Shown here: piece by piece, positions 14,878 through 24,284 of the stretch
Numbering within the stretch: position 1 is the first letter of the stretch
Layout of the letters: each line of letters opens with the position of its first letter
From: Blautia glucerasea
GTDB lineage: Bacteria > Bacillota > Clostridia > Lachnospirales > Lachnospiraceae
Length of the DNA stretch: 29,501 bases
Direction of reading: 5' to 3'
Assembly (NCBI RefSeq): GCF_020537505.1
Contig: NZ_JAJBMO010000035.1
Coordinates: 1-29,501 of the forward strand
The notes under the pieces: generated by a model
The model's input: the letters and a program-made list of their open reading frames with translations, nothing else
Databases searched by the model: none
Told to the model about the DNA's origin: nothing
Position numbers and translations under genes: made by a program

Positions 14878-17310
14878 TTACCAGTCGTGATCCTCAGACA
14901 AAACGAAATCCACTGTCTTCAGCATAGTATCTGCGTCTGCGACTTTCACCCGCACCTTCTGTCCCAGTGCAAAAACCTTGTGAGTCACATCGCCGATCAG
15001 CTCGTAAGCATCCTGGTCAAACGTATAATAATCATCCCGAAGTGTATTGACATGAACCAGTCCTTCTACGGTATTGGGAAGCTCCACATAGAAGCCCCAG
15101 CCAGTCACACCGGAAATAATGCCCTCAAATTCTTCCCCAATATGGTAAGACATGTATTCTGCTTTTTTCAGTTTATCCGATTCTCTCTCCGCCTCATCTG
15201 CCCGGCGCTCACATACGCTGGACTGACGTGCCACGTCTTCCAGAATCTCTTTATAGTGCTCTGTCTTGCCCTCTCTTTCCAGACGTCCCCGGAGCTTATC
15301 CTTAATGATCCTGTGGATCTGAAGATCCGGATAGCGGCGGATAGGAGAAGTAAAGTGACAGTAGTATTTCGCTGCCAGTCCAAAATGGCCGCTGCATTCT
15401 GTGGTATACCTGGCCTGCTTCATGGTCCGAAGGGTAAGGCGGCTGATCTGCGGCTCATTTGGAAGTCCCTCAATGCTCTCCAGAATGGTCTGGATCTCCT
15501 TAGGGGTAATCTCCTGGCCATGCTTCTGCACCGGCACGCCCTGATTGTGAAGAAGGGTGAGAAGACTCTCTACCTTCTCCGGATCCGGAGTCTCATGGGT
15601 ACGGTAAACAAAAGGCATATCGTCTCTGCAGCACTCTTCTGCCACAGTCTCATTTGCCATCAGCATAAAATCCTCAATGATCCTGGTAGCCACATTCGCC
15701 TCGTATGGCTTGATATCAATGACTCTTCCCGCAGCATTTAAGATGATCTTGCTCTCCGGGAAATCAAAATCAATGGAACCTCTGTGGTGACGGTTTCCCC
15801 GAAGGATCTCAGACAGCTCCTTCATCAGGAAAAACATGGGCACAAGTTTTTCATAACGTTTCTTTGCCTCCTCGTCGGTATCCTCCAGAATGTTCTTCAC
15901 ATCTGTATAATTCATTCGTTCGTCCACACAGATCACGGTCTCTGCGATCTTGTGGGAAACCATATTTCCCTTCTCATCAATGTCCATAAGGCAGCTCAGG
16001 GTAAGACGGTCCTGTCCCTGGTTCAAAGAGCAGATTCCATTTGAAAGCCGTACCGGAAGCATAGGAATCACACGGTCTGCCAGATACACACTGGTTCCCC
16101 GCTTCAAGGCTTCCCGGTCAAGGGCACTGCCGCCCTGCACGTAATTGCTTACATCTGCAATGTGTACCCCAAGATGATAAATGCCGTTCTCCTTAGTCAG
16201 GGTAACTGCATCATCCAGGTCCTTGGCATCCTCTCCGTCAATGGTGACGGTCTGAAGATGGCGAAGGTCCAGTCTGCCATCCCGGTCTGCATCCAGCACA
16301 TGATCCGGCACACGCTCTGCCTGGCGAAGCACTTTGTCTGGAAATTCACTTGGGATGCCGAAGCTTTTTACAATGGCAAGAATGTCTGTTCCTGGAGCCC
16401 GGCAGCTTCCCAGATTCTCTTTAATCTTTCCTTCCGGATTGCGGTTCTTGCTTCCGTAGCTGGTGATCTCCACCACCACTTTATCCCCGTCCTTGATTCC
16501 CTGGGAATCTTTTCTTGGAATAAACACATCCTTGGAAAACTTGGGATTATCGCTTACTACGAAACCGAAATCCCGGCTGTTCTCGTAAGTTCCTACGATC
16601 TCTGCCATGCCCCTTTCCAGGATCTTTACCACGATTCCTTCCCGGCGTTTGCCTTCCTGTGGCTCTTTTGTGATTATAACACGAACCTTATCCTGGTGCA
16701 TAGCCGTTCCGGTACAATCTTCCGGAATAAATACGTCGTTTTCTTCTCCTTCGATTTCTACGAAGCCAAAGCCCTTGGGATGGCCGATAAAGGTGCCCTC
16801 CACAGACGGGCTGTCCGGGTATTCGTTTTCCAGACGTGCCAGGCGGAATTCTGCATCTTCTTCCTCGTAGCGTCTGCCGTGTTTCCGGTCATTATATTTC
16901 TCCTTACCTTTGCCGTAACGGTCTTCTGACTTTCGATCAGAGTATTTTCCGTCCCGTTTACTCTCGTATTTCTTATCGGAACGCTTCTCATCTTTTTTCC
17001 TGGTACGTCTATCGGAACCTTCTTCCCCATTTTTCCCGGAAAACTTCTCCTCGCGTTCTTCTCTTCTTCCGCGAAGCTTCTCTTTCCCGCGCTTTCTTCC
17101 AGTTACCTTGGAATAGCGTCCCCTGGAATCCAGATCAGCCTTTCCCTCTGCTACCAGCTCATCCAGAACACGGTACAGATCTTTCTTTTCGTCCTTGGAA
17201 AGACGCAGAAGACCTGCAATCTCCCGGAAACGCATAGGCTGGTACACCGGATCACCAAGAAGCTCCATCATAAATTTTTTTCGTTTGTCAAATTCTCTGT
17301 CTTTATTCAA
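14878..17310 (-). CDS. rnr: Ribonuclease R
   Basis: A 3'-5' exoribonuclease (RNB family), 810 aa. It degrades structured RNA and works with tmRNA-SmpB on non-stop messages. Order: winged-helix domain (about 10-68), a very basic/acidic low-complexity linker (71-152, rich in RK/E/D/G/Y), cold-shock domains from 170 (GHPKGFGFVEIEG), the RNB catalytic motif DGEDAKDLDDAV at 358-369, HFTSPIRRYPDLQIHR later, and a C-terminal S1 domain (GIISGVTGWGFYVELPN). The start is TTG at 17310, preceded by AAGGAG. A small GCCTGC/GCAGGC hairpin (17328-17343) lies in the leader. The long linker is unusual and could bind RNA. Confidence 0.96.
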   Translation of the reverse strand: MNKDREFDKRKKFMMELLGDPVYQPMRFREIAGLLRLSKDEKKDLYRVLDELVAEGKADLDSRGRYSKVTGRKRGKEKLRGRREEREEKFSGKNGEEGSDRRTRKKDEKRSDKKYESKRDGKYSDRKSEDRYGKGKEKYNDRKHGRRYEEEDAEFRLARLENEYPDSPSVEGTFIGHPKGFGFVEIEGEENDVFIPEDCTGTAMHQDKVRVIITKEPQEGKRREGIVVKILERGMAEIVGTYENSRDFGFVVSDNPKFSKDVFIPRKDSQGIKDGDKVVVEITSYGSKNRNPEGKIKENLGSCRAPGTDILAIVKSFGIPSEFPDKVLRQAERVPDHVLDADRDGRLDLRHLQTVTIDGEDAKDLDDAVTLTKENGIYHLGVHIADVSNYVQGGSALDREALKRGTSVYLADRVIPMLPVRLSNGICSLNQGQDRLTLSCLMDIDEKGNMVSHKIAETVICVDERMNYTDVKNILEDTDEEAKKRYEKLVPMFFLMKELSEILRGNRHHRGSIDFDFPESKIILNAAGRVIDIKPYEANVATRIIEDFMLMANETVAEECCRDDMPFVYRTHETPDPEKVESLLTLLHNQGVPVQKHGQEITPKEIQTILESIEGLPNEPQISRLTLRTMKQARYTTECSGHFGLAAKYYCHFTSPIRRYPDLQIHRIIKDKLRGRLEREGKTEHYKEILEDVARQSSVCERRADEAERESDKLKKAEYMSYHIGEEFEGIISGVTGWGFYVELPNTVEGLVHVNTLRDDYYTFDQDAYELIGDVTHKVFALGQKVRVKVADADTMLKTVDFVLSEDHDW

Positions 17311-17452
17311 CTTTTCTCCTTCTTAATGCCTGCACCCGCAGGCTACTCTATCTACTATCACACGTGCAAAATAGTTTTTATCAACCTGCTGATTCTACCT
17401 GGCTCCTCCAAATATTTTTAGCATAACTTTCTGCTGAAATCTTCTATGACAT

Positions 17453-17488
17453 AAAAAACACCCTTGCGATCAGATCAACAAGAGTGTT
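17453..17488 (-). terminator. Terminator of secG
   Basis: AACACTCTTG pairs with CAAGGGTGTT (10 bp, one wobble), followed by TTTTT on the minus strand. It separates secG from rnr, so rnr needs its own promoter in 17311-17450. Confidence 0.85.
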
Positions 17489-17505
17489 TCCCAGTTCATT
17501 CTTAC

Positions 17506-17742
17506 TTAGAAATTCAGGTTCAATACAATTGCCAGTACAAAGAACAAAACTCCCATAACTGTAGTTGCCTTAACAAGACCGCCCTCCATGGAACGTCCTT
17601 TGTTCTTACCCCAGTATGTGTCAGCTGCTCCAGCGATAGCGCCAAGACCCTGTGACTTACCTTCCTGCATAAGGACTACTACGGTAAGGGCAATACAATC
17701 TATAACAAAAAGAATTGTTAAAATCGTTCTTAAAATCTGCAC
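17506..17742 (-). CDS. secG: Preprotein translocase subunit SecG
   Basis: A small membrane partner of SecYE, 78 aa, with two hydrophobic helices (ILRTILTILFVIDCIALTVV and GVLFFVLAIVLNL) around the conserved loop LMQEGKSQGLGAIAGA. The start is GTG at 17742: AGGAGGTG lies 7 nt upstream and gives the usual MQILRTIL opening. The in-frame start at 17763 precedes the ribosome binding site and is rejected. It has its own promoter and terminator, even though it sits directly behind eno. Confidence 0.95.
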   Translation of the reverse strand: MQILRTILTILFVIDCIALTVVVLMQEGKSQGLGAIAGAADTYWGKNKGRSMEGGLVKATTVMGVLFFVLAIVLNLNF

Positions 17743-17772
17743 GTGGTTACACCTCCTAATCAACTAGAGGAT

Positions 17773-17801
17773 ATTGTACCATAGCCAGCTTTTGATTTCA
17801 A
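17773..17801 (-). promoter_or_regulatory. Sigma-A promoter of secG
   Basis: On the minus strand TTGAAA (17796-17801), a 17-nt spacer and TACAAT (17773-17778). It gives secG expression independent of the broken eno gene. The rest of the 205-bp gap to eno holds a GAACGG/CCGTTC hairpin (17872-17889) and no gene. Confidence 0.75.
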
Positions 17802-17968
17802 CTCTTTTTTCTCTTGAATTTAGGCAAATCACGGCATTTTCCCGTGTGGTTCTCCCATTTTCCTAATTAGGGAACGGATGTTACCGTTCATTCCATTCAC
17901 ATCAACACACTTTGCGCCGCTATTTTGGGGGCTGTGAGCTTTACCCTCAAAAAACACCTGGCAAAATA

Positions 17969-18820
17969 TTACCTGTGAACATTAACAAACGGATTTTCAT
18001 ATACCGACAGCCCTCCCAGCTGCTCATGGATCCGCAGCAGCTGATTATACTTGGCATTTCGGTCAGAACGGCATGGCGCACCGGTCTTGATCTGACCTGC
18101 CCCAGTTGCCACAGCCAGATCTGCAATAAAGGAATCCTCCGTCTCGCCAGAACGGTGGGAAATGACAGAACGGTATCCTGCTCTGGCAGCCAGCTCCACT
18201 GCCTCCAGAGACTCTGTCAGGGTTCCGATCTGGTTTACCTTGATCAGAATGGCATTTGCAGTTCCCAGCCTGATTCCACAGGACAGACGTTTAATATTTG
18301 TTACAAAAAGGTCATCTCCCACCAGCTGTACCCTGCTTCCAAGACGCTCTGTCATCGCCTTCCAGCCTTCCCAGTCATCCTCCTGAAGGCCGTCCTCAAT
18401 GGAAACGATGGGAAAGGCATCCAGCAGATCTTCATAGTAGCTGATCATTTCATTGAAATCCCTGATCACTTCTTTTCCAGTCATCCGGCTTTCCCCTGGA
18501 AAATAGTAGCCATCTTTTTCCCCATCGTAAAGCTCGCTTGCCGCAGCATCAATGGCAATGCCAATGTCTTTTCCAGGCTCATAGCCTGCATTTTTCACAG
18601 CTTCCAGGATCAACTCCAGAACTTCCCTTGCATCCTTCAGGTCCGGGGCAAAACCTCCCTCATCCCCAACTGCGGTAGACAGATTTTTTTTCTTCAAAAG
18701 GATCTTCAAGGACTGATAAATCTCCACGCACATACGGATTCCCTCTGAGAAGCAGGAAGCTCCCACAGGCATGACCATAAACTCCTGAAGATCCACCGTG
18801 TTATCTGCATGCCGTCCCCC
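17969..18820 (-). pseudogene. eno: Enolase, 3' part, split by mobile element insertion
   Basis: Enolase (2-phosphoglycerate to phosphoenolpyruvate) is normally about 430 aa. Only the last about 283 residues are here, beginning at [14 protein letters not shown]. Nearly the whole catalytic barrel is kept: [55 protein letters not shown] and GQIKTGAP. The N-terminal capping domain, with its mobile SGASTG-type loop, is gone, so this piece alone should be inactive. The open frame extends upstream through element sequence to GTG-ATG-ATG at 18868, 1 nt after the last recombinase stop, adding about 16 foreign residues. The secG-rnr-smpB neighbours mark this as the native eno locus. The missing 5' part is expected at the other end of the element. 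Confidence 0.88.
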
Positions 18821-18842
18821 TTGTGTCAAGCTAATGACACAA
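18821..18842. repeat. 8-bp inverted repeat at the element's left end
   Basis: TTGTGTCA and TGACACAA, separated by AGCTAA, directly abut the point where enolase homology resumes (CCCCC at 18816-18820). It may be a recombinase binding half of the attachment site or an end-of-operon hairpin. No T-run follows, so it is a poor terminator. Confidence 0.6.
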
Positions 18843-18869
18843 AATTTTTGTAATTTGTCCATCATCACT

Positions 18870-20477
18870 TCAACTGCAGATTTTCTGCACCTGCTCTACA
18901 TACTTCACCAGCTCATCAGCAAAATTCCATTCAATTTCTATTCGCTTATCATTATATACCTTGATACCACGAATAAAAGTTACTGCTATCTCTCTGGTTA
19001 ATTGCTTATTTCCTTCGATCAGGTCTGTCAGGCACTGTCTGCCATCGGGCGGAAGTTCAAATAAACGTTCAGCCGCTTCACTCTGTTCTGTCTCCATTTG
19101 CGCTATCGCTAAGGTTTCTTTCTCAATTTGTTTATCCAGCTTGTCATTTTTTCTGGTGAACTCTTCTTCTGAGATTTCTTCCATTGCATATCGCATATAT
19201 AGTTCAGTCTTCTGGTGCTTGTATCTGCTAATACTGTCTTTGGCATCCCGAATCTTTTTTGCAGCTCCATTCACTTTTGATTTTAATTCTGCTTTCTGTA
19301 ATTCGAGTACCGGTTCAGCATCATCACTGATCTTTGCAAACAGCTTTATTGCCCTGAAAATCATCTCATTGAACTCGTCATCATATAAATTGTCTGTTAC
19401 ACAATCTTGATTTGCCACATTAAATTTCCTTGGGCACTTAAAGTGCGGATTGCATCTGGTTACATGCTGTAGATTCTGACCGCATCCCCCACATTTTACC
19501 AATCCTTTCAGCGGATAATTATTATTGTGGGTTTTGCTCCTCTTTCTGGAATTTAATTCCAACTTTTCCTGTACAGCATCAAACACCTCTTTAGAAACAA
19601 TCGCTTCATGCGTACCCTCAACCACAATCCAGTCTTCTTCTTTTGTTTTCAAATGCTTATTACTTCCTACCGAAGCAACTTTCCACTTGCCGCCAATCGT
19701 AGTTCCCGTATACGTTTCTGTCATCAGTATCAGTCTTACAGTTACCGGATACCAGATATATTTTTCTGTTGTTTTCTTCACACCAGTTTTCAGAACTTCT
19801 CTTTTATATTGACCTGGACTCATAATTTTCTGCTCATTCAGGTAACGTGCCAGCTGAGTAATATTCATTCCATCAAGATATTTCTGAAATATCATCTTCA
19901 CAACAGGCGCTGTCTCCGGATTAATCACGAGGCTGGTCACATCTTCATCAGGCTTCAAATATCCATACGGTGCTCTCGCTCCCATATATTTTCCAGCTTT
20001 CTGACGCTGTATCAAAGTTCTTTTTACTTTAACGGAAGTATCAATGCTATGATGTTCGTTAATAATATTTCTGAAACCAACATCAATTCCCGGCATACCA
20101 GATTCATATTTCATACTATCAACATTATCATTGATCGCTATGAATCTCACATTCATAAATGGAAAAATTTGTTCCAGATATGTGTCAACCTCTATATGAT
20201 TCCTGCCGAATCGAGAAAGGTCTTTCACTATAATTGTGCTGACTTTTCCATCTCTTACTAATTCCATCATACTTTGAAATCCTGGGCGATCGAAATTCGT
20301 TCCACTATAGCCATCATCTTTGAATTCTAACACTTCCGTATTTTTGAACTCATTTTTACTGGCTATGTATTGGCCAATCACAATTCTCTGATTGGTAATA
20401 CTATTGGATTCATCCAGCATATCCTCATCTTCCAGCGACAATCTTAAATACTTTACTATGCACTTACCATCTGACAT
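18870..20477 (-). CDS. Large serine recombinase 3 (element left end)
   Basis: A site-specific recombinase of 535 aa. The resolvase domain at the N-terminus carries the nucleophile Ser14 in YLRLS. It continues with [13 protein letters not shown] and [13 protein letters not shown], the helix-turn signature of the family. The Recombinase domain runs about 160-290, followed by a zinc ribbon (CGGCG, then FKCPRKF and QDC) and a coiled coil. The ATG at 20477 overlaps the end of the preceding recombinase by 22 nt, with a GAGGGGGTGATC ribosome binding site inside that gene. The stop is 1 nt before the chimeric enolase frame. It acts on DNA by double-strand cleavage with a 2-bp stagger, as known for the family. 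Confidence 0.92.
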   Translation of the reverse strand: MSDGKCIVKYLRLSLEDEDMLDESNSITNQRIVIGQYIASKNEFKNTEVLEFKDDGYSGTNFDRPGFQSMMELVRDGKVSTIIVKDLSRFGRNHIEVDTYLEQIFPFMNVRFIAINDNVDSMKYESGMPGIDVGFRNIINEHHSIDTSVKVKRTLIQRQKAGKYMGARAPYGYLKPDEDVTSLVINPETAPVVKMIFQKYLDGMNITQLARYLNEQKIMSPGQYKREVLKTGVKKTTEKYIWYPVTVRLILMTETYTGTTIGGKWKVASVGSNKHLKTKEEDWIVVEGTHEAIVSKEVFDAVQEKLELNSRKRSKTHNNNYPLKGLVKCGGCGQNLQHVTRCNPHFKCPRKFNVANQDCVTDNLYDDEFNEMIFRAIKLFAKISDDAEPVLELQKAELKSKVNGAAKKIRDAKDSISRYKHQKTELYMRYAMEEISEEEFTRKNDKLDKQIEKETLAIAQMETEQSEAAERLFELPPDGRQCLTDLIEGNKQLTREIAVTFIRGIKVYNDKRIEIEWNFADELVKYVEQVQKICS

Positions 20478-22186
20478 CTGATCACCCCCTCCTCTAAAAT
20501 TTCTGATAACGCCTGTATTTCATCTTGAAATTTAAATTCGATCTCTATACGTTTGTCTTCATATAAAGAGATTTTCTTTATATAAGAACGGACAACATCT
20601 TTTGTAAGGAATTCCAAATTCTTTCCTTTACTGAATTCAGCAAGCCACGAGAAGTTCTTTTTACACAATTTTTCTGTAATTTTTCTACTCTTCTCAATTT
20701 CTTTCTGTCTTGTAACCAGGTCTTTTTCGACCATAGTTATTCTTTCTGTCATACGATTATATGCATCCGTATCAATCTCGCCCGAAACATATTGCTCATA
20801 TAATTCAAATCGTCTTGCTTCGTTCCTTTTATTGAGCTGAACAATCTTACTCTGTTCCCTGTTCAAATATTTTTGGAATGTTTCAAAATATTCATCATTA
20901 AAGCGTTTCAGTTGCGTTTTTAATTCACATACTGTTTTTAGCTGCATGATAAGTGCCCGATACACCAGTTCATCAATTACTTCTTCTTTCCAGCGATTAC
21001 AGTTATATTTTTCCTTGGAAATTTTTGCGTAATTACCACAAATGAAATAGTAATTGTAATACAAAACACCATTCTTTTCGCTGTAATAGTATCTCCGAAC
21101 CATATTAGCGCCACAGTCACCACAGTATATCAATCCAACATACTTATTATCCTGTTTTCCATGAGTCTGCATATTCGATAAATCTTTTTTGGGCAATGCT
21201 TTCTCCTGCTTTAATTTGATTACATTTTGTACTTTTTCAAATAATTCAGCACTCACTATAGCCTTATGGGTATTCACATGTTCAATCCATTCTTCTTTAT
21301 CCAACATTACATTTTTTTCTTTTGTAAGAAGTGAGGTTCTTGTTTTATGTGAATAAGTATTTCCCAAATAGTGCCTATTTTCCGCAATCTGTTTAATTAC
21401 AGATGATTGCCAATGCATATCCGTTTCGTCAATTCTATCCAAGAATAACTTCCCAGTTCTTGCGTATACCCTTGGCGAAGCCAGCAGCATGGTATTAAAC
21501 TCTCTCGAAATTTTCAAATATGACTGCCCTGCAGCAAGTTTTTCAAATATTTCTACTACATACGGTGCAGTTAGAGGATCGGGAACCGTAGTAGATTTTC
21601 CTTTTTCATCTCTAGCTCTCTTATACCCATAAGGAGCATCTCCACCACAATATTCACCTGACTCCATCTTAATTTTCATAGCACTTGCCATCTTTACTGA
21701 TGCATCTTTTGCATACATATCATTTGCAAGATTCGATATCATGATTCCCAGCATCTGATTGTCACATTCAGGACTGATACTGTCATAGTTATCATTCACT
21801 GATATAAAGCGTACTTGCATAAACGGAAATATTTTTTCCAGATATTTCGATACTTCTTCCAAATCTCGACCAAATCGTGATAAATCTTTTACTATGACCG
21901 TATTTATTTCTTTTGTTTTGATGTCACCTAGCATTCTCACAAAATCATCGCGATCAAATTTCGTACCTGATATACCGTCATCCTTATAAAACTTTACAAC
22001 TTCAATATCCGGATGAGATTCTGCATATGAAAGAGCAATCAATTTCTGTGTTTCCAACGACTCTCTTTTTTCTCCGTTGTTATCTACAGATATTCTGGTA
22101 TAAATACCGGCTTTCCAAACCTTCTGTGGTGATGCCTGTACGAATGTTTCAGCCTGTTTCATCTGGCGATTTCTTGTTCTTGCCAT
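20456..22186 (-). CDS. Large serine recombinase 2
   Basis: A 576-aa recombinase with an N-terminal extension of about 24 residues before the catalytic domain. The nucleophile is Ser33 in YTRIS. Next come GISGTKFDRDDF and [13 protein letters not shown], the Recombinase domain, a zinc ribbon (IYCGDCGANM, FICGNY, NCNRW) and a long coiled coil (roughly 410-530). ATG at 22186 overlaps the stop of recombinase 1 as TAATG, with AGGAGG upstream. The overlap on both sides indicates one transcript and coupled translation of all three recombinases. Confidence 0.92.
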   Translation of the reverse strand: MARTRNRQMKQAETFVQASPQKVWKAGIYTRISVDNNGEKRESLETQKLIALSYAESHPDIEVVKFYKDDGISGTKFDRDDFVRMLGDIKTKEINTVIVKDLSRFGRDLEEVSKYLEKIFPFMQVRFISVNDNYDSISPECDNQMLGIMISNLANDMYAKDASVKMASAMKIKMESGEYCGGDAPYGYKRARDEKGKSTTVPDPLTAPYVVEIFEKLAAGQSYLKISREFNTMLLASPRVYARTGKLFLDRIDETDMHWQSSVIKQIAENRHYLGNTYSHKTRTSLLTKEKNVMLDKEEWIEHVNTHKAIVSAELFEKVQNVIKLKQEKALPKKDLSNMQTHGKQDNKYVGLIYCGDCGANMVRRYYYSEKNGVLYYNYYFICGNYAKISKEKYNCNRWKEEVIDELVYRALIMQLKTVCELKTQLKRFNDEYFETFQKYLNREQSKIVQLNKRNEARRFELYEQYVSGEIDTDAYNRMTERITMVEKDLVTRQKEIEKSRKITEKLCKKNFSWLAEFSKGKNLEFLTKDVVRSYIKKISLYEDKRIEIEFKFQDEIQALSEILEEGVIRCQMVSA

Positions 22187-23823
22187 TATACAGCCACCTC
22201 CTGTTTTGTTTTTCCAATCTGTTCCGCCAGTCTTGCAGCTGTTACCAGCTCATCCTGGAATCTGTAAACAATCTCTATTTTTTTCCCTTCAAATACATTT
22301 ATTTTTTCCACATATTGAAGAAGCATATCTCTGTCAAGATCTCCCAGAGATGGTTTCTCAAGAAATGTATTCACCCATTCTTCGCACAACAGCTTATTTT
22401 CCAGCAGATCTTCCATATATTCTTCCTGCTTTTCAATATTGCTTTCCAGACTTTTAATTTCTGTCTGATACCGCTCTCTAAGTAAAGTATAATCATCCTT
22501 GGAAATAACTCCTGATGCAAGATTTCCTGATAATGAATGTAACAACTTATAATATTTATTGACTTTGTTTCGTAATTCAAGTATCAGGTCATCATGCTGT
22601 ATCAACGTCTGTGTATCCAAAGAGTTCTCTTTTAAATACTCTACTGCACTTCGTATGGCATCCGTCATCTTGCTGTACATTTTCAAAGAATCCATCACCA
22701 GTTGAATCAGCACATCTTCTCTAATGCTATGCCTGGAGCATTGATCCTTCTTTTTATTGTAAGAAGAACAGATATAAAAAACTGTCTTTTCTCCCTTGTA
22801 ACTATTGGTTCGCCGAATCAGATTACTTCCACAGTCTCCACAGGATAATAACCCACCAAATAAATAAAGTCTGTTTTCTCCGGGAGCTATCCTTGTATCC
22901 TTCGCAAGTAACATCTGAACTGTTTCATATTCTTCTTTTGTAACGATACCTTCATGATGATTTTCAAAAATTACCCATTCTTCTTTTGGCAATGCCCTCT
23001 GCACTTTAACTTTATAGTTAATTCTTTGGGACTTTCCCTGCTGAAGCACTCCGTAGTAGATTGGATTTTTTAAGATACGGATAATTGCTACTGCTGACCA
23101 CCTGGATGTCAAATGTGTCTGAAATGACGATTTGAAATTTACTCCGGTCGCACGTTTGTAATCAGCCGGTGCAAGAACTCCCAGTTCATTCAGTTTATCT
23201 GCAATCAGCTGATTGCTCATGCCCTCCATCTTCCAGGTAAAAATATCTCTTACATGCTTTGCAGCAACCGGATCAATTTCTATCTGACTTTTATCAGTAT
23301 CACACTTTTTATACCCATATGACACGTAATTTCCCACATATTCTCCAATATTTCTTTTTGCACTCAAGTGGCTTCTTACTTTTTGAGAATTCTGTCTGCA
23401 ATACGTGTCATTGACAAAGGATTTTACCGGTAATACAAGATGTGTATCGGTAATGTTTGCTGTTTCAGAATCATAATTATCATTGATTGCTATAAATCGT
23501 ACTCCCAGTTGTGGAAATACTTTTTGAATATACCGATCAACATCTATATGCTCCCTACCAAATCGGGATAAATCTTTTACAATGATACAGTTGATTTCCT
23601 TATTTTCAATTGCTTTGAGCATTGCCTGAAAACCAGGTCGATTAAAATCTGTACCTGAAAAACCATCATCTTTAAATGTCTCAACAATAGTAATATCAGA
23701 CGTCGATTTCATATAGTTATCAATCAAAATTGACTGATTTACAATAGATTCACTTTCAGCCTTATCTCCGTCCTCAATACTGAGACGAAGGTACTTGGCT
23801 GCTATCCAGATATTTTTTTGCAT
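22186..23823 (-). CDS. Large serine recombinase 1 (first in operon)
   Basis: A 545-aa recombinase. The nucleophile is Ser15 in YLRLS, followed by GFSGTDFNRPGFQ and [13 protein letters not shown]. The Recombinase domain is about 155-290, the zinc ribbon about 325-375 (LSCGDCGSNL, YICSSYNKKKDQC), with a coiled coil after it. ATG at 23823 is chosen because AGGAG lies 8 nt upstream; a GTG three codons earlier is too close to it. It is read from the promoter at 23904-23932. It resembles recombinase 3 more than recombinase 2 in its N-terminal layout. Confidence 0.92.
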   Translation of the reverse strand: MQKNIWIAAKYLRLSIEDGDKAESESIVNQSILIDNYMKSTSDITIVETFKDDGFSGTDFNRPGFQAMLKAIENKEINCIIVKDLSRFGREHIDVDRYIQKVFPQLGVRFIAINDNYDSETANITDTHLVLPVKSFVNDTYCRQNSQKVRSHLSAKRNIGEYVGNYVSYGYKKCDTDKSQIEIDPVAAKHVRDIFTWKMEGMSNQLIADKLNELGVLAPADYKRATGVNFKSSFQTHLTSRWSAVAIIRILKNPIYYGVLQQGKSQRINYKVKVQRALPKEEWVIFENHHEGIVTKEEYETVQMLLAKDTRIAPGENRLYLFGGLLSCGDCGSNLIRRTNSYKGEKTVFYICSSYNKKKDQCSRHSIREDVLIQLVMDSLKMYSKMTDAIRSAVEYLKENSLDTQTLIQHDDLILELRNKVNKYYKLLHSLSGNLASGVISKDDYTLLRERYQTEIKSLESNIEKQEEYMEDLLENKLLCEEWVNTFLEKPSLGDLDRDMLLQYVEKINVFEGKKIEIVYRFQDELVTAARLAEQIGKTKQEVAV

Positions 23824-23867
23824 AAAAAACACTCCTATCCAAAGATTCTGCCAAAACAGAACCCTTA

Positions 23868-23884
23868 AATAGAAGTGCTCTATT
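23868..23884. other. Small hairpin in the recombinase leader
   Basis: AATAG and CTATT flank AAGTGCT/AGCACTT between the predicted transcription start and the ribosome binding site of recombinase 1. It may affect mRNA stability. Confidence 0.35.
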
Positions 23885-23903
23885 CAAATTTAGTCCTGTT
23901 AGC

Positions 23904-23932
23904 ATTATAGCACACTTCGTCTTCTGTGTGAA
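23904..23932 (-). promoter_or_regulatory. Sigma-A promoter of the recombinase operon
   Basis: On the minus strand TTCACA (23927-23932, 5/6 match), a 17-nt spacer and a perfect TATAAT (23904-23909). CACAC and GTGTG form a short inverted repeat within the spacer region, which could be an operator. Confidence 0.8.
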
Positions 23933-23961
23933 TATGAAATTTTGTTGTTCCAGTTATTTCC

Positions 23962-24228
23962 TTACGCCAATCCAGCTTTCTTTGCTACAAGCTGTTTTGT
24001 ACAATCTATATAGGAAAGGGAAGCTGCTGCATTAAAAACACTTTTTACGACATAGCCCATATCTTCATATACATACGGATTATCAGAGTGGTTAAGCAGC
24101 ACCTCCATCTTATTATTTTTCCTGCTATCCAGCTCTGAAATCAAATCCTTGTACTTTGGCAAACTATCTCGGTCAATCTCTTTGATATCAACCGTTTTCA
24201 ACGCTTCTAATCTTTCAACTGCTGTCAT
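23962..24228 (-). CDS. Small DUF6870-like protein of mobile elements
   Basis: An 88-aa protein beginning MTAVERLEALKTVDIKEID and containing NPYVYEDMGYVVKSVF. This layout (MTA-x-x-RL...VDI...D near the start, NPY...YVVK in the second half) is what I recall of the DUF6870 family found in Firmicutes integrative elements. No function is known. ATG at 24228 is preferred (GGAGG 8 nt upstream); the ATG two codons earlier is only 2 nt from the ribosome binding site. It lies 56 nt behind mazF on the same strand and 30 nt before the recombinase promoter. Confidence 0.65.
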   Translation of the reverse strand: MTAVERLEALKTVDIKEIDRDSLPKYKDLISELDSRKNNKMEVLLNHSDNPYVYEDMGYVVKSVFNAAASLSYIDCTKQLVAKKAGLA

Positions 24229-24284
24229 GGACATCGCCTCCTTTTCCTATAGTTACCATTATCGAAAATAAATATTCGTAACAG

